Assembly (NCBI RefSeq): GCF_018502625.1
Contig: NZ_CP075566.1
Coordinates: 749,001 to 813,000 of the forward strand
Direction of reading: 5' to 3'
Source: Pseudomonas hormoni
Lineage (GTDB): Bacteria; Pseudomonadota; Gammaproteobacteria; Pseudomonadales; Pseudomonadaceae
Length of the DNA: 64,000 nt
Below, piece by piece: positions 17,897 to 26,174 of this stretch (its first letter is position 1; the number at the start of each line of letters is the position of its first letter). Made by a program: the position numbers and the translations under genes. The notes below the pieces were generated by a model that saw only the letters and a list, made by a program, of their open reading frames with translations, was not told the DNA's origin and ran no database searches.

Positions 17897-19126
17897 TCAA
17901 TCACCGATGTTCCGAGCGTGTAAGAGTTCGCTCACAAGCTCACAAAACTGTTGGATCAACAATGGCTCCATGTCTGCACGCAAAGTGATTCGCAGGGCGG
18001 CCCGACCTTGTGCAACCACCGGGAAAAACACAGCAGAGGTAAAGTATCCAAGATTGGCCAGTTCGATGGCGACGCTGTTTGCCAACGCCGCTTCACCGCA
18101 GCGAATCAGTCGAATCGCCATGTTGCTGCCGCGTTGTCCAGTTTGAATAAGGCTGTCAAAGAGCTGGATATTAGCCTGCAGTTTTTCCTGCAATGCGCCA
18201 AATTCCAACGTGTGATGCAACTGGATGGACGCTCTTCCGGCACCAATAGCTGCGCTGTTCAGGCTTTGCGACCAGTTACTGGGGCCGCCATAACGTTGAA
18301 TCAGTTTTTTCTGCCGCTCGCTGCCGAGCATCACCAGCCCGCCACTGGCGCCGAACGATTTGGCCAGGGACGCGACGATCAGGCAATCATCATCAAACGC
18401 CTGAATTCTTGGGCGTACGAGGCCGGCACCGAATGTTCCGACAGCGGACAGTGCGTGGGAATCATCGAGATAAAGAAACAGCCCATAGCGCTCTTTCAGA
18501 TACAGAAGACTGTTCATGTCGGCGATTCCACCCATGCTGTACGCGCCGTCGGCGATATACGCGACCTTGGGGTGCTGTTTACACAGGTCCTCGAGGAAAT
18601 CCATGTCGTTGTGCGGACACGTCACCACTCGAGTCTCGTCCGCGCATGCTGATTTCAAGTAGTTCATCGAATAATGGGCCAGCCGGTCGAAAGCCATTAG
18701 CGGAGGCTGGTTTTGCGTAAATACGCCGCTGGCGAGCATCGGCAGAATGCCTGCACTCGCGGCGCTGCACGACAGGGTGCTCAGACAGTAAGCGCCGAAC
18801 AACTCCGATAGTTCACTTTCGTACTGCTCTAAAACGGCCAGCTTGCAGCGATTCTTTGAATTGGCAATGCGCAGCGTGCCAATTTCCCGCAAGGCACTTA
18901 CGGCGCCATCGAGCAGGGCGGGATGATGATCCAGTCCTAAATAGGACGTGGTACAGAAGTGGTGAAACGAACGCCCAAACTGATCAACCATCTGGTTTGG
19001 GTTTTTGACCTCAACATTAAGCCCTGCAATCTTCCCGGTTTCAGCCGTCTCCCAGTCGTGATCGGCTAGCGAGATGAGTTTTCGATAGTTGGTGAAGGTG
19101 TTTGCCGCGTGCGCTTTCTGGTCCAT
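17897..19126 (-). CDS. PLP-dependent alpha-oxoamine synthase-like enzyme (BioF fold)
   Basis: The protein has 409 residues from ATG 19126 (MDQKAHAANTF), preceded by AAGGAA; the frame extends 80 codons further but without a credible start. It is a fold-type I PLP enzyme related to 8-amino-7-oxononanoate synthase: TSYLGLDHHP, HNDMDFLE, IADGAYSMGG, LYLDDSHALSAVGTFGAG, and the PLP lysine in SLAKSFGASGG. It departs from BioF, since the usual Gly-rich GSR/H segment reads LRIANSKNRCK. Such enzymes condense an amino acid with an acyl-thioester. No biotin or polyketide genes are near; only the MFS exporter follows. By eye it is less G+C-rich than its neighbours. Confidence 0.85.
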   Translation of the reverse strand: MDQKAHAANTFTNYRKLISLADHDWETAETGKIAGLNVEVKNPNQMVDQFGRSFHHFCTTSYLGLDHHPALLDGAVSALREIGTLRIANSKNRCKLAVLEQYESELSELFGAYCLSTLSCSAASAGILPMLASGVFTQNQPPLMAFDRLAHYSMNYLKSACADETRVVTCPHNDMDFLEDLCKQHPKVAYIADGAYSMGGIADMNSLLYLKERYGLFLYLDDSHALSAVGTFGAGLVRPRIQAFDDDCLIVASLAKSFGASGGLVMLGSERQKKLIQRYGGPSNWSQSLNSAAIGAGRASIQLHHTLEFGALQEKLQANIQLFDSLIQTGQRGSNMAIRLIRCGEAALANSVAIELANLGYFTSAVFFPVVAQGRAALRITLRADMEPLLIQQFCELVSELLHARNIGD

Positions 19127-19368
19127 GTGAACGTGTCTTTCCTTGAGTGCGAAGCGATCCATTGGTTTGAAGCAAACGGTGTAGGTTCCAGACTGTACAG
19201 CGTGCGGACCGGACCTTTGAATCAGCCGTTTCCGGTACAGCTGAGTGTTACAAGAGATAAATGTGTAGGGCGATGCCTCGTGAGGTTGTGGGTCATTGCT
19301 TTGCCCGAGTTGCATGAAAACCGGGCTATCCTCCCGACTCAGCCAAGCCGAAACCATCGAGCCCACTC

Positions 19369-20277
19369 ATGCTGCAAAAAAGCCTGATCCGCCGCCTCGA
19401 CCTCATCACCCTCCAGCTGTTCGTCGCCGTCCACGAAGAAGGCACGCTCACCCGTGCCGCGACCCGCGAAGCCATCGCGGTGTCGGCGGCGAGCAAGCGC
19501 TTGATGGAGCTGGAAGAGGCGCTGGGCATCAGTCTGTTCGTGCGACAGGCCAAGGGCATGACCCTGACGCCGGCCGGCGAAACCCTGTTGCACCATGCCC
19601 GGCAGATGCTGTTCAACGTCGAGAAAATGGGCCTTGAACTGGGCGAACACAGCCACGGCATTCGCGGTTATGTGCGGATGCTCGCCAACCTGTCGGCGAT
19701 CATTCAATTCCTGCCCGAAGACCTGCGGGACTTTTCCGAGCGTCATCCGCAGGTCAAGACCGACCTTGAAGAACGTCCCAGCAGCGGTGTGATTCAAGGT
19801 GTGCTGGATGGTGTGGCGGACCTCGGGATCTGTTCCAGCGACAGCGACGTCAAAGGCCTGCACAGCGTGCTGTATCGCCAGGACAAACTGGTGGTGCTGA
19901 TGCTGCCGGATCATCCATTGGCCAGACGCTCCAGCCTGGCGTTCGCCGATACGCTGGACAGCGATTACGTCGGCCTGCACGCCGCCAGTTCCATCAACAT
20001 GCGCACCCACGCCGCTGCGCGTCAGGCGGGCAAGGTGTTGCGATTGCGGATTCATGTGCCAGGGTTCGATGCGATGTGCCGGATGGTCCAGGCCAACATG
20101 GGCATCGGGATTTTGCCGCAGAAGGCTTACGAGTTGTTTGGCCGGGCGCTGGGGTTGCATGCGGTGCCGTTGACCGATGACTGGTCGGATCGGGCGTTGA
20201 TTCTGGTGGTGCGTAATGAAGCGGCGTTGTCGCCGGTGAGCCGGATGTTGTTTGAGCAGTTGCGGGGGCAGGTCTGA
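19369..20277 (+). CDS. LysR-family transcriptional regulator
   Basis: The 302-residue protein has an N-terminal winged helix-turn-helix (LQLFVAVHEEGTLTRAATRE, SKRLMELEEALG) and a LysR-type effector-binding domain from about residue 90. It lies 243 bp from the divergent oxoamine synthase operon and 230 bp before the co-directional CoA-transferase unit. It could control either; the catabolic unit is the commoner arrangement for this subfamily. No T-N11-A site could be assigned with confidence. Confidence 0.92.
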   Translation: MLQKSLIRRLDLITLQLFVAVHEEGTLTRAATREAIAVSAASKRLMELEEALGISLFVRQAKGMTLTPAGETLLHHARQMLFNVEKMGLELGEHSHGIRGYVRMLANLSAIIQFLPEDLRDFSERHPQVKTDLEERPSSGVIQGVLDGVADLGICSSDSDVKGLHSVLYRQDKLVVLMLPDHPLARRSSLAFADTLDSDYVGLHAASSINMRTHAAARQAGKVLRLRIHVPGFDAMCRMVQANMGIGILPQKAYELFGRALGLHAVPLTDDWSDRALILVVRNEAALSPVSRMLFEQLRGQV

Positions 20278-20303
20278 GATCTTCATTGCCTGGGCCGGCC
20301 TCA

Positions 20304-20369
20304 TCGCGGGCAAACCTCGCTCCTACAGGGATCACGCATATCCTGTAGGAGCGAGGCTTGCCCGCGAAG
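20304..20369. repeat. REP hairpin (CTGTAGGAGCGAGGC class)
   Basis: The inverted arms CGGGCAAACCTCGCTCCTAC and CTGTAGGAGCGAGGCTTGCC are separated by about 12 bp. It lies after the LysR gene. Confidence 0.85.
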
Positions 20370-20484
20370 ACTTACCTGAGGTCGCGGCAATTCTTCCACG
20401 GAGCGTTCGCGTTTCACGAACGCCCGTTATCAACTGAAGGTTGGATTCCAGTCCCTTCGCTCCTCTAGCCTTGGCGCATATTCC

Positions 20485-20492
20485 AAGAACAA
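20485..20492 (+). promoter_or_regulatory. CA motif (AAGAACAA) beside the CoA-transferase RBS
   Basis: The sequence AAGAACAACAGAGG places an AANAANAA motif next to the Shine-Dalgarno element, 16 bp before ATG 20508. In Pseudomonas, Hfq/Crc binds such motifs to repress translation of catabolic genes while a better carbon source is present. Confidence 0.5.
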
Positions 20493-20507
20493 CAGAGGTA
20501 CCCCGCG

Positions 20508-21701
20508 ATGACTGCCCCCCTGAGTGCAATCAAGGTGATCGAAATCGGCACGCTGATCGCTGCGCCATTCGCCGCGCGCATGCTCGCCGAGTTCGGCGCC
20601 GAGGTGATCAAGATCGAAGCCATGGGCCAGGGCGATCCCCTGCGCAAATGGCGCAAGCTGCACGAGGGCACCTCGCTGTGGTGGTACCTGCAATCGCGCA
20701 ACAAGAAGTCTCTGGCGCTGAACCTGAAATCCCCCGAAGGCATCGAACTGGTCAAGCAACTGGCGACCAGCGCCGACGTGCTGATCGAAAACCTGCGGCC
20801 CGGTGCCCTGGAAAAACTCGGTTTGGGCTGGGACGTGTTGCACGCCTTGAATCCCAACCTGACCCTGGTGCGCATTTCCGGCTACGGCCAGACCGGTCCG
20901 TACCGCGACCGTCCAGGATTCGGCGCCATCGGCGAGGCCATGGGCGGCATTCGCTACACCACCGGCACCCCCGGTTCGCCACCGGCGCGGGTCGGTGTCA
21001 GCCTCGGCGATTCACTGGCGTCCTTGCACGCGGTGATCGGCGCCTTGATGTCGCTGCTGCGGGTCAAGACCGGGCAGGGTGGCGGGCAAGTGGTCGACGT
21101 GTCGCTGGCCGAAAGCGTGTTCAACGTCATGGAAAGCCTGGTGCCGGAATACGACATGCTCGGTCATGTGCGTGAACGCAGCGGCGGGGCATTGCCCGGC
21201 ATCGCGCCGTCCAATACCTACCTCACAGCCGATGGCGCCTACGTGGTCATCGCCGGCAACAGCGACCCGATCTACAAGCGTTTGATGGAAGTCGTCGGCC
21301 GTCGCGATCTGGCCGAAGCGCCGGAGTTTGCTCACAACGACGGTCGTGCATTGAAAAGTAATGTGCTCGACGCGGCCATCACTCACTGGACCAGCAGCCT
21401 GCCAATCGACGAAGTCCTGTCGGCACTGGAAGCCGCTGAAGTCCCGGCCGGACGCATCTATTCCGTGGCCGACATCGTCGCCGATCCGCACTATCAGGCG
21501 CGGGACATGCTGCTCAGCGCCGACCTGCCCGGCGGCACGAAAGTGAAGATGCCGGGCATCGTCCCCAAACTCTCCGAAACTCCCGGTGGCGTGAATTGGT
21601 CGGGGCCGAGTCTGGGCCAGCACACCGACGGGATTCTCGCGGGCCTGGGCCTGACGGCGTCGGATATCGAACGCCTGAAAACTGAAGGGGTGGTGCAATG
21701 A
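20508..21701 (+). CDS. CaiB/BaiF (family III) CoA-transferase
   Basis: The 397-residue protein moves CoA between carboxylic acids. It shows the family pattern: VIEIGTLIAAPFAARMLAEFGAE split over the first strands, NLKSPEGIELVKQL, ENLRPGALEKLGLG and RISGYGQTGPY. The segment that normally carries the nucleophilic Asp (P-G-[YF]-D) reads PGFGAIGEAMGG, so Glu143 may take that role. The next gene, an HMG-CoA lyase-type enzyme, overlaps by 4 bp (ATGA), so the product acyl-CoA probably passes to it. The substrate is likely a branched dicarboxylate. Confidence 0.92.
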   Translation: MTAPLSAIKVIEIGTLIAAPFAARMLAEFGAEVIKIEAMGQGDPLRKWRKLHEGTSLWWYLQSRNKKSLALNLKSPEGIELVKQLATSADVLIENLRPGALEKLGLGWDVLHALNPNLTLVRISGYGQTGPYRDRPGFGAIGEAMGGIRYTTGTPGSPPARVGVSLGDSLASLHAVIGALMSLLRVKTGQGGGQVVDVSLAESVFNVMESLVPEYDMLGHVRERSGGALPGIAPSNTYLTADGAYVVIAGNSDPIYKRLMEVVGRRDLAEAPEFAHNDGRALKSNVLDAAITHWTSSLPIDEVLSALEAAEVPAGRIYSVADIVADPHYQARDMLLSADLPGGTKVKMPGIVPKLSETPGGVNWSGPSLGQHTDGILAGLGLTASDIERLKTEGVVQ

Positions 21702-22624
21702 TCACTGATTTTTCCGAGACCCTGATCGTTCAGGAAGTCTCCCCTCGCGACGGCCTGCAGATCGAGCCGACCTGGGTCGAAACGGTCGATAAGATTGCCC
21801 TGATCGATCAGCTGTCGCTGGCCGGTTTCAGCCGCATCGAAGCCGGCTCGTTCGTGTCGCCCAAGGCCATTCCGGCGCTGCGCGATGGCGAGCAGGTGTT
21901 CAACGGCATCACCCGTCAACCGGGGGTGATTTACGTCGCATTGATCCCCAACCTCAAAGGCGCGCAACGGGCGCTGGCGACGAGGGCTGACGAGCTGAAC
22001 CTGGTGATGTCCGCCAGCCAGACACACAACCTGGCCAACATGCGCATGCGTTGCGAAGCCTCATTGGCGGCGTTCGGCGAGATCGTGCAATACGTGGGGG
22101 ACACCCAGGTGCGACTGAACGGCAGCATCGCCACCACGTTCGGTTGCCCGTTCGAGGGCAAGATCGATGAGGACCGCGTGCTGCACATCGTCGAGGCGTA
22201 TCAGGAGCTCGGGATTCAGGGCATCACCCTGGCCGACACCACCGGCATGGCCAACCCGCGTCAGGTCGATCGGCTGGTGAGGCGGGTCCTGCAGCGGGTT
22301 TCGCCAGCGGATCTGACCCTGCATTTCCATAACACCCGCGGCCTCGGTTTGTGCAACGTGCTGGCCGCTTACGAGGCCGGTGCCCGACGCTTCGACGCAG
22401 CACTCGGCGGCCTCGGCGGTTGCCCGTTTGCACCGGGCGCCTCGGGCAACATCTGCACCGAAGACCTGGTGAACCTGTGCGATGAAATCGGCATTCACAC
22501 CGGCATCGATCTGCCGCTGTTGCTGACGTTGTCGCGAGGATTACCCGCGCTGCTTGGGCACGAAGTCCCCGGCCAGTTGGCCAAGGCCGGACGCAATTGC
22601 GATTTGCACCCGGTGCCTTCCTGA
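21698..22624 (+). CDS. Hydroxymethylglutaryl-CoA lyase family protein
   Basis: The 308-residue TIM-barrel lyase has all HMG-CoA lyase hallmarks: EVSPRDGLQIEP at the N-terminus, LADTTGMANP, metal-binding HFHNTRG, and the catalytic-loop Cys in GLGGCPFAPGASGN. The known reaction splits 3-hydroxy-3-methylglutaryl-CoA to acetyl-CoA and acetoacetate; relatives cleave other 3-hydroxyacyl-CoAs. It is not beside leucine-degradation genes (no liu cluster here). It overlaps a CoA-transferase gene by 4 bp, pointing to a free acid activated by CoA transfer. Confidence 0.92.
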   Translation: MITDFSETLIVQEVSPRDGLQIEPTWVETVDKIALIDQLSLAGFSRIEAGSFVSPKAIPALRDGEQVFNGITRQPGVIYVALIPNLKGAQRALATRADELNLVMSASQTHNLANMRMRCEASLAAFGEIVQYVGDTQVRLNGSIATTFGCPFEGKIDEDRVLHIVEAYQELGIQGITLADTTGMANPRQVDRLVRRVLQRVSPADLTLHFHNTRGLGLCNVLAAYEAGARRFDAALGGLGGCPFAPGASGNICTEDLVNLCDEIGIHTGIDLPLLLTLSRGLPALLGHEVPGQLAKAGRNCDLHPVPS

Positions 22625-22639
22625 CCCAACCCAACCCCC

Positions 22640-22733
22640 CTGTAGGAGCGAGGCTTGCCCGCGAAAGCGATGTGTCGGTCTCCATCAATGCTGAATGGTA
22701 AACCGCCTTCGCGGGCAAGCCTCGCTCCTACAG
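22640..22733. repeat. REP doublet (CTGTAGGAGCGAGGC class)
   Basis: Arms CTGTAGGAGCGAGGCTTGCC and its inverse lie between the lyase gene and the MFS permease gene of the same unit. It may tune the downstream gene rather than end the operon. Confidence 0.88.
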
Positions 22734-22754
22734 AAAGCAGCACCTCAACCAGAC

Positions 22755-22765
22755 AACAAAAACAA
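22755..22765 (+). promoter_or_regulatory. CA motif (AACAAAAACAA) before the MFS permease gene
   Basis: An AANAANAA-type Hfq/Crc site occurs 38 bp upstream of ATG 22803. Together with the site before the CoA-transferase gene it suggests catabolite repression of the whole unit. Confidence 0.45.
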
Positions 22766-22802
22766 TCGGACACCCAAGGGCAGTCCGCCTGGAGAAAGCA
22801 CC

Positions 22803-24134
22803 ATGAGCCTCAATGTACTGGAGGCGGGCGCGAGCCCGTCCGTTAGCCACGACGAAGAAAAAGCCCTGGTCAGCAAAGTCGCCTGGCGCCTGATGCCGCT
22901 GATCATGGTCTGCTACCTGTTTGCGTTTTTCGACCGTATCAACATCAGCTTCGCCAAGTTCCAGTTGCAGACCGACCTGAGCCTGAGCGACACCGCCTAC
23001 GGCCTCGGCGCCGGGCTGTTCGTGGTCGGTTACGTGATCTTCGAAGTGCCGAGCAACATGATGCTGTACAAGGTCGGCGCCCGGCGCTGGATCGCACGGA
23101 TCATGATGTCCTGGGGCCTCGCGACGGCGGCGATGGTCTTCGTCAACAGCGAATGGCAGTTCTACGCGCTGCGCTTCGTGATCGGCGCGATGGAGGCCGG
23201 TTTCGCACCGGGCGTGCTGTATTACCTGACGCTGTGGTTCCCGCAGCACTATCGCGGGCGCATCACCTCGATGCTGTTCCTGTCGTCGGCGTTTGCCGGT
23301 CTGGTCGGCGCACCGTTCTCCGGGCTGGTGCTGCAACACCTCGACGGCTTCATGGACATGCGTGGCTGGCACTGGCTGTTCCTGCTCGGCGGCGTGCCGT
23401 GCATCGGCCTCGGGTTGCTGGTGCTGACGCTGCTCAAGGACCGCATCGAAGACGCCCACTGGCTGACGCCGTCGGAGAAAACCCTGCTGGCCAGCCGCAT
23501 CGCACACCATGAACCGCACAAGAGCGGCGGCTCGTTGCTCGCGGCGCTGCGGATTCCAGGTTTCCTGACCTTGGGCCTGATCTACTTCCTGATTCAGGTG
23601 GCGTCCTACGGCCTGAATTTCTGGGCCCCGCAACTGATCCGCAGCGCCGGCACCGAGAGCCCGGTGATGATCGGTTTGCTAACGGCGATTCCGTACATCT
23701 GCGGGGCGATCAGCATGGTGGTGATCGGGCGGTTGTCGGACTCGACCGGTGAGCGTCGCAAGTTTGTTGCCGGTCTGGTGGCGGTGGGCGCGCTGGGCTT
23801 CTTCTGCGCAGGGATCTTCGCCAACCACACGACCTTCCTGATTGTTGCGCTGGGCCTGCTCGGCGCCGGGATCATCGCCTCCATTCCGAGCTTCTGGACC
23901 CTGCCGCCGAAACTGCTGGCCGGTGCCGGCGCGGGTGCCGCGGGCGGGATCGCGGTGATCAACACCCTTGGCCAATTCGGCGGCATCGTCAGCCCGGTGA
24001 TGGTCGGCCGGATCAAGGACCTGACCGGTAGCACCACACCGGCGCTATATGTCATCGCGGTCTGCGCGCTGATCGCGGTTGCGCTGTTGTTGTGGGGGTT
24101 GCCGCAGAAACTGCGCACGCTCGACAAGTTTTAA
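22803..24134 (+). CDS. MFS permease of the anion:cation symporter type
   Basis: The 443-residue protein starts at ATG 22803 after GGAGAAAGCACC. It has 12 hydrophobic segments and typical ACS-family (phthalate/tartrate permease-like) sequence: FAFFDRINISFAKFQLQTDL in the first helix, FEVPSNMMLYKVGARRWIAR after helix 2, and LTLWFPQHYRGRITSM. Members take up organic acids with protons. It follows the CoA-transferase and HMG-CoA lyase genes, so it probably imports their substrate. Confidence 0.9.
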   Translation: MSLNVLEAGASPSVSHDEEKALVSKVAWRLMPLIMVCYLFAFFDRINISFAKFQLQTDLSLSDTAYGLGAGLFVVGYVIFEVPSNMMLYKVGARRWIARIMMSWGLATAAMVFVNSEWQFYALRFVIGAMEAGFAPGVLYYLTLWFPQHYRGRITSMLFLSSAFAGLVGAPFSGLVLQHLDGFMDMRGWHWLFLLGGVPCIGLGLLVLTLLKDRIEDAHWLTPSEKTLLASRIAHHEPHKSGGSLLAALRIPGFLTLGLIYFLIQVASYGLNFWAPQLIRSAGTESPVMIGLLTAIPYICGAISMVVIGRLSDSTGERRKFVAGLVAVGALGFFCAGIFANHTTFLIVALGLLGAGIIASIPSFWTLPPKLLAGAGAGAAGGIAVINTLGQFGGIVSPVMVGRIKDLTGSTTPALYVIAVCALIAVALLLWGLPQKLRTLDKF

Positions 24135-24137
24135 AAG

Positions 24138-24202
24138 ATTGCAGGCTACCCCAGCTCCCGCATGGACCACGCATCCCTGTAGGAGCTGGCGCAGCCTGCG
24201 AA
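24138..24202. repeat. Degenerate REP-like hairpin
   Basis: The arms GCAGGCTACCCCAGCTCC and TGTAGGAGCTGGCGCAGCCT pair imperfectly around a short spacer after the MFS gene. It could act as the transcript end. Confidence 0.55.
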
Positions 24203-24251
24203 CTTTTGATCTTCATGAGGTCGCAATAACCGCCTTGCCGCTCGCTGATCT

Positions 24252-24536
24252 CTACCAATTAGTGGGCGGAAGGCGTCGTGTATGAAAGACCCGAAGCACT
24301 TGTAGGCGACCTTGGCGCACTCGATAGGGAATCAGATACGGTCGGTCGGGCAGTACCCATTCACGAGTGCCAGGCAAACGACCCTCACGACCTGTTGCTG
24401 GAAAGTGAGCAAGGTGATCGACGCTGGCGAGAATGGCTTGAACGAAATCTGCTGCAGCTTTTGGATTTTCCATCGCTATGTATGCAGCTTCGTCATCGAG
24501 GTTCTTTGATGCAGTACGCAACCACTCAACGCGCAT
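24252..24536 (-). CDS. parE: RelE/ParE-family toxin
   Basis: The 94-residue protein has the ParE/RelE toxin pattern (PF05016): N-terminal VEWLRTASKNLDDEAAYIA helices, HFPATGREGRLPGTREWVL, then the C-terminal strands YLIPYRVRQGRLQVLRVFHT. Such toxins inhibit DNA gyrase or cleave mRNA at the ribosome. Its ATG overlaps the last 11 bases of the antitoxin gene, so the pair is translationally coupled. The ParE subgroup is favoured by the RHH antitoxin, but gyrase inhibition is not proven by sequence. Confidence 0.9.
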   Translation of the reverse strand: MRVEWLRTASKNLDDEAAYIAMENPKAAADFVQAILASVDHLAHFPATGREGRLPGTREWVLPDRPYLIPYRVRQGRLQVLRVFHTRRLPPTNW

Positions 24537-24765
24537 TGGCTATCCATTTGTTGGCGATTGCATTCACTTCTTCAGGCGTTACGAAATCCCCTGCGTCGGC
24601 TTCTATCAGTGCTTTTTGAATTTCTTCGATTTGCCAGGCTTCCCGGGCCAGGTATTCGCGCAGTGCATCCACGGCAAGAAACGACTTGCTGCGGCCTGTG
24701 GCTTTGGAAAGAGTGGCGAGGGTATCGGCGATTTCGTCTGGCAGGCGCAAGGACATGACGGACAT
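24526..24765 (-). CDS. Ribbon-helix-helix antitoxin (CopG/ParD-like)
   Basis: The 79-residue protein begins with the RHH strand and helices (MSVMSLRLPDEIADTLATLS, GRSKSFLAVDALREYL) and ends in a toxin-neutralising tail (IQKALIEADAGDFVTPEEV). It binds DNA as a dimer and represses its own operon. An inverted repeat lies 9-43 bp upstream of its start and is the likely operator. It overlaps the toxin gene by 11 bp. Confidence 0.92.
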   Translation of the reverse strand: MSVMSLRLPDEIADTLATLSKATGRSKSFLAVDALREYLAREAWQIEEIQKALIEADAGDFVTPEEVNAIANKWIANAR

Positions 24766-24773
24766 GATGGTCT

Positions 24774-24808
24774 CGATGTAGTGGTTTGTAATACAACATA
24801 CTACATCG
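24774..24808. promoter_or_regulatory. Putative ParD operator
   Basis: Inverted repeat CGATGTAGT (24774-24782) and ACTACATCG (24800-24808) flanks the AT-rich segment TTTGTAATACAA, itself partly symmetric, just upstream of the antitoxin start at 24765. It fits autorepression by an RHH antitoxin. Confidence 0.6.
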
Positions 24809-24926
24809 TCATAGAGAGAGCGGTCAGCCGTTCGTCTGTCGTAACAATCGATTGAATGAGATTACAGAGCTAAGGATAGTGCCCGCCTCAAACCACCTCA
24901 TATTCGAAGCGCATCAGGAAGAAAGA

Positions 24927-25661
24927 ATGACATTGAAGTCTGTATGGATGGGATGTTCGGCACTGTGCGGTTTGATGATGACGGCACACGCATTGGCTGC
25001 TTGCGAGAAACCGTTTCTGGCGGGCGATTTCGGCTATTCGGTGTGCAAGGACTGGCCAGCTTATCCAGGGCTGACGATTACGGCGTTCTCGCAATTCGAG
25101 TCGGGATATTCAGCGAGCGACTATGGCCCTCAGGGTAAATACGACCTCAATCTTGCCGTTGTCTCGGCGGGCAATTCGAAACCGCTGGCGACGTATCACA
25201 AGGCAGCGGCTTTTGAGTCGGATGCCATCGCCTTTGAAGACCTGCAACTCGATACCGCACGTTACCAGCTCACGCCTGACCTGAGAGCGTTTGGTGTGCG
25301 TGTCACGTTTAATGGCTCGTCCCGCGTCAATCCTGTGAACGAAAAGTTGCTCTCGCTCTACGTGAAAGAAGGCGACCGCTTACGTCCGGTCCTGGAAAAA
25401 CTCATCACCTATGAGTACGGCGGTGAATGGGATGGCAATTGCGCCGGAGAGCTTTATCAGCACACCCGTACACTCGAAATCGGCAAAACCAGTTCACATG
25501 GCTACGCGGATCTGATCGTCAAAACAGTAACCTCCCACGAAGTCGGGAAGGGTGAAGGGGAGGCGTGTGAATCCAGAACCCTGACAGCCAAACCGGTGCT
25601 GACGACGCTTCGATATGACGGTAAAAACTACGTCGTGCCTCAAGGTTTCAAAGGTATATAA
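24927..25661 (+). CDS. Secreted hypothetical protein
   Basis: I do not recognise this protein. It has 244 residues from ATG 24927 (AGGAAGAAAG upstream), with a Sec signal peptide ending near AHALAA-CEK and four or five cysteines in the mature part (CEKPFLAGDFGYSVC, NCAGELY, ACESR), which suits disulfides in the periplasm. The rest looks like beta-rich sequence with no catalytic motif I know. By eye its codon use is less G+C-biased than its neighbours. It stands alone between the ParDE module and fosA. Confidence 0.75.
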   Translation: MTLKSVWMGCSALCGLMMTAHALAACEKPFLAGDFGYSVCKDWPAYPGLTITAFSQFESGYSASDYGPQGKYDLNLAVVSAGNSKPLATYHKAAAFESDAIAFEDLQLDTARYQLTPDLRAFGVRVTFNGSSRVNPVNEKLLSLYVKEGDRLRPVLEKLITYEYGGEWDGNCAGELYQHTRTLEIGKTSSHGYADLIVKTVTSHEVGKGEGEACESRTLTAKPVLTTLRYDGKNYVVPQGFKGI

Positions 25662-25691
25662 ATACTGCGCACCGATCAGGGTTAATCACTC

Positions 25692-26156
25692 ATGCTAACC
25701 GGCCTCAATCACCTGACCCTCGCCGTCACCGACCTGAACCGCAGCGTTGCGTTCTATCACGACCTCCTGCAGCTTCAGCTCGAAGCCTCGTGGGACAGCG
25801 GCGCCTACCTCTCGCTGCCCGGGCTGTGGCTATGCCTTTCCCTCGATCCCCTGCGCAACGCCGAGTCCGCCGCCGATTACACCCATTACGCCTTCAGCAT
25901 CAGCGCCCCCGACTTCCCTCCATTCGTCGAACGCCTGCGAGCCGCCAACGTCAGGGAATGGCGCGACAACCGCAGCGAAGGCGCGTCGTTCTACTTCCTC
26001 GACCCGGACGGCCACAAGCTCGAAGCCCATGTCGGCGATCTGGCGTCGCGGCTGGCGGCCTGTCGGCAGCGGCCTTATGCGGGAATGAAGTTCTTCGACG
26101 ATCAGTCAGTCGATTTCCGGGGACCTGATATAGACTTGCGCCCATTCACCAAATAG
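25692..26156 (+). CDS. fosA: FosA-type fosfomycin glutathione transferase (VOC family)
   Basis: The 154-residue protein matches FosA along its length: N-terminal [11 protein letters not shown] with metal ligand His7 and Thr9, second ligand His65 in [10 protein letters not shown], and third ligand Glu111 in [14 protein letters not shown]. The [14 protein letters not shown] segment that binds fosfomycin and K+ is present. FosA opens the fosfomycin epoxide with glutathione and needs Mn2+ and K+. The position of Lys90 in the P. aeruginosa enzyme is Arg91 here, and there is an extra tail of about 19 residues after YAGMKFF. Activity on fosfomycin is probable but untested. Confidence 0.9.
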   Translation: MLTGLNHLTLAVTDLNRSVAFYHDLLQLQLEASWDSGAYLSLPGLWLCLSLDPLRNAESAADYTHYAFSISAPDFPPFVERLRAANVREWRDNRSEGASFYFLDPDGHKLEAHVGDLASRLAACRQRPYAGMKFFDDQSVDFRGPDIDLRPFTK

Positions 26157-26174
26157 TTCAAAAGGATTTCCCCG

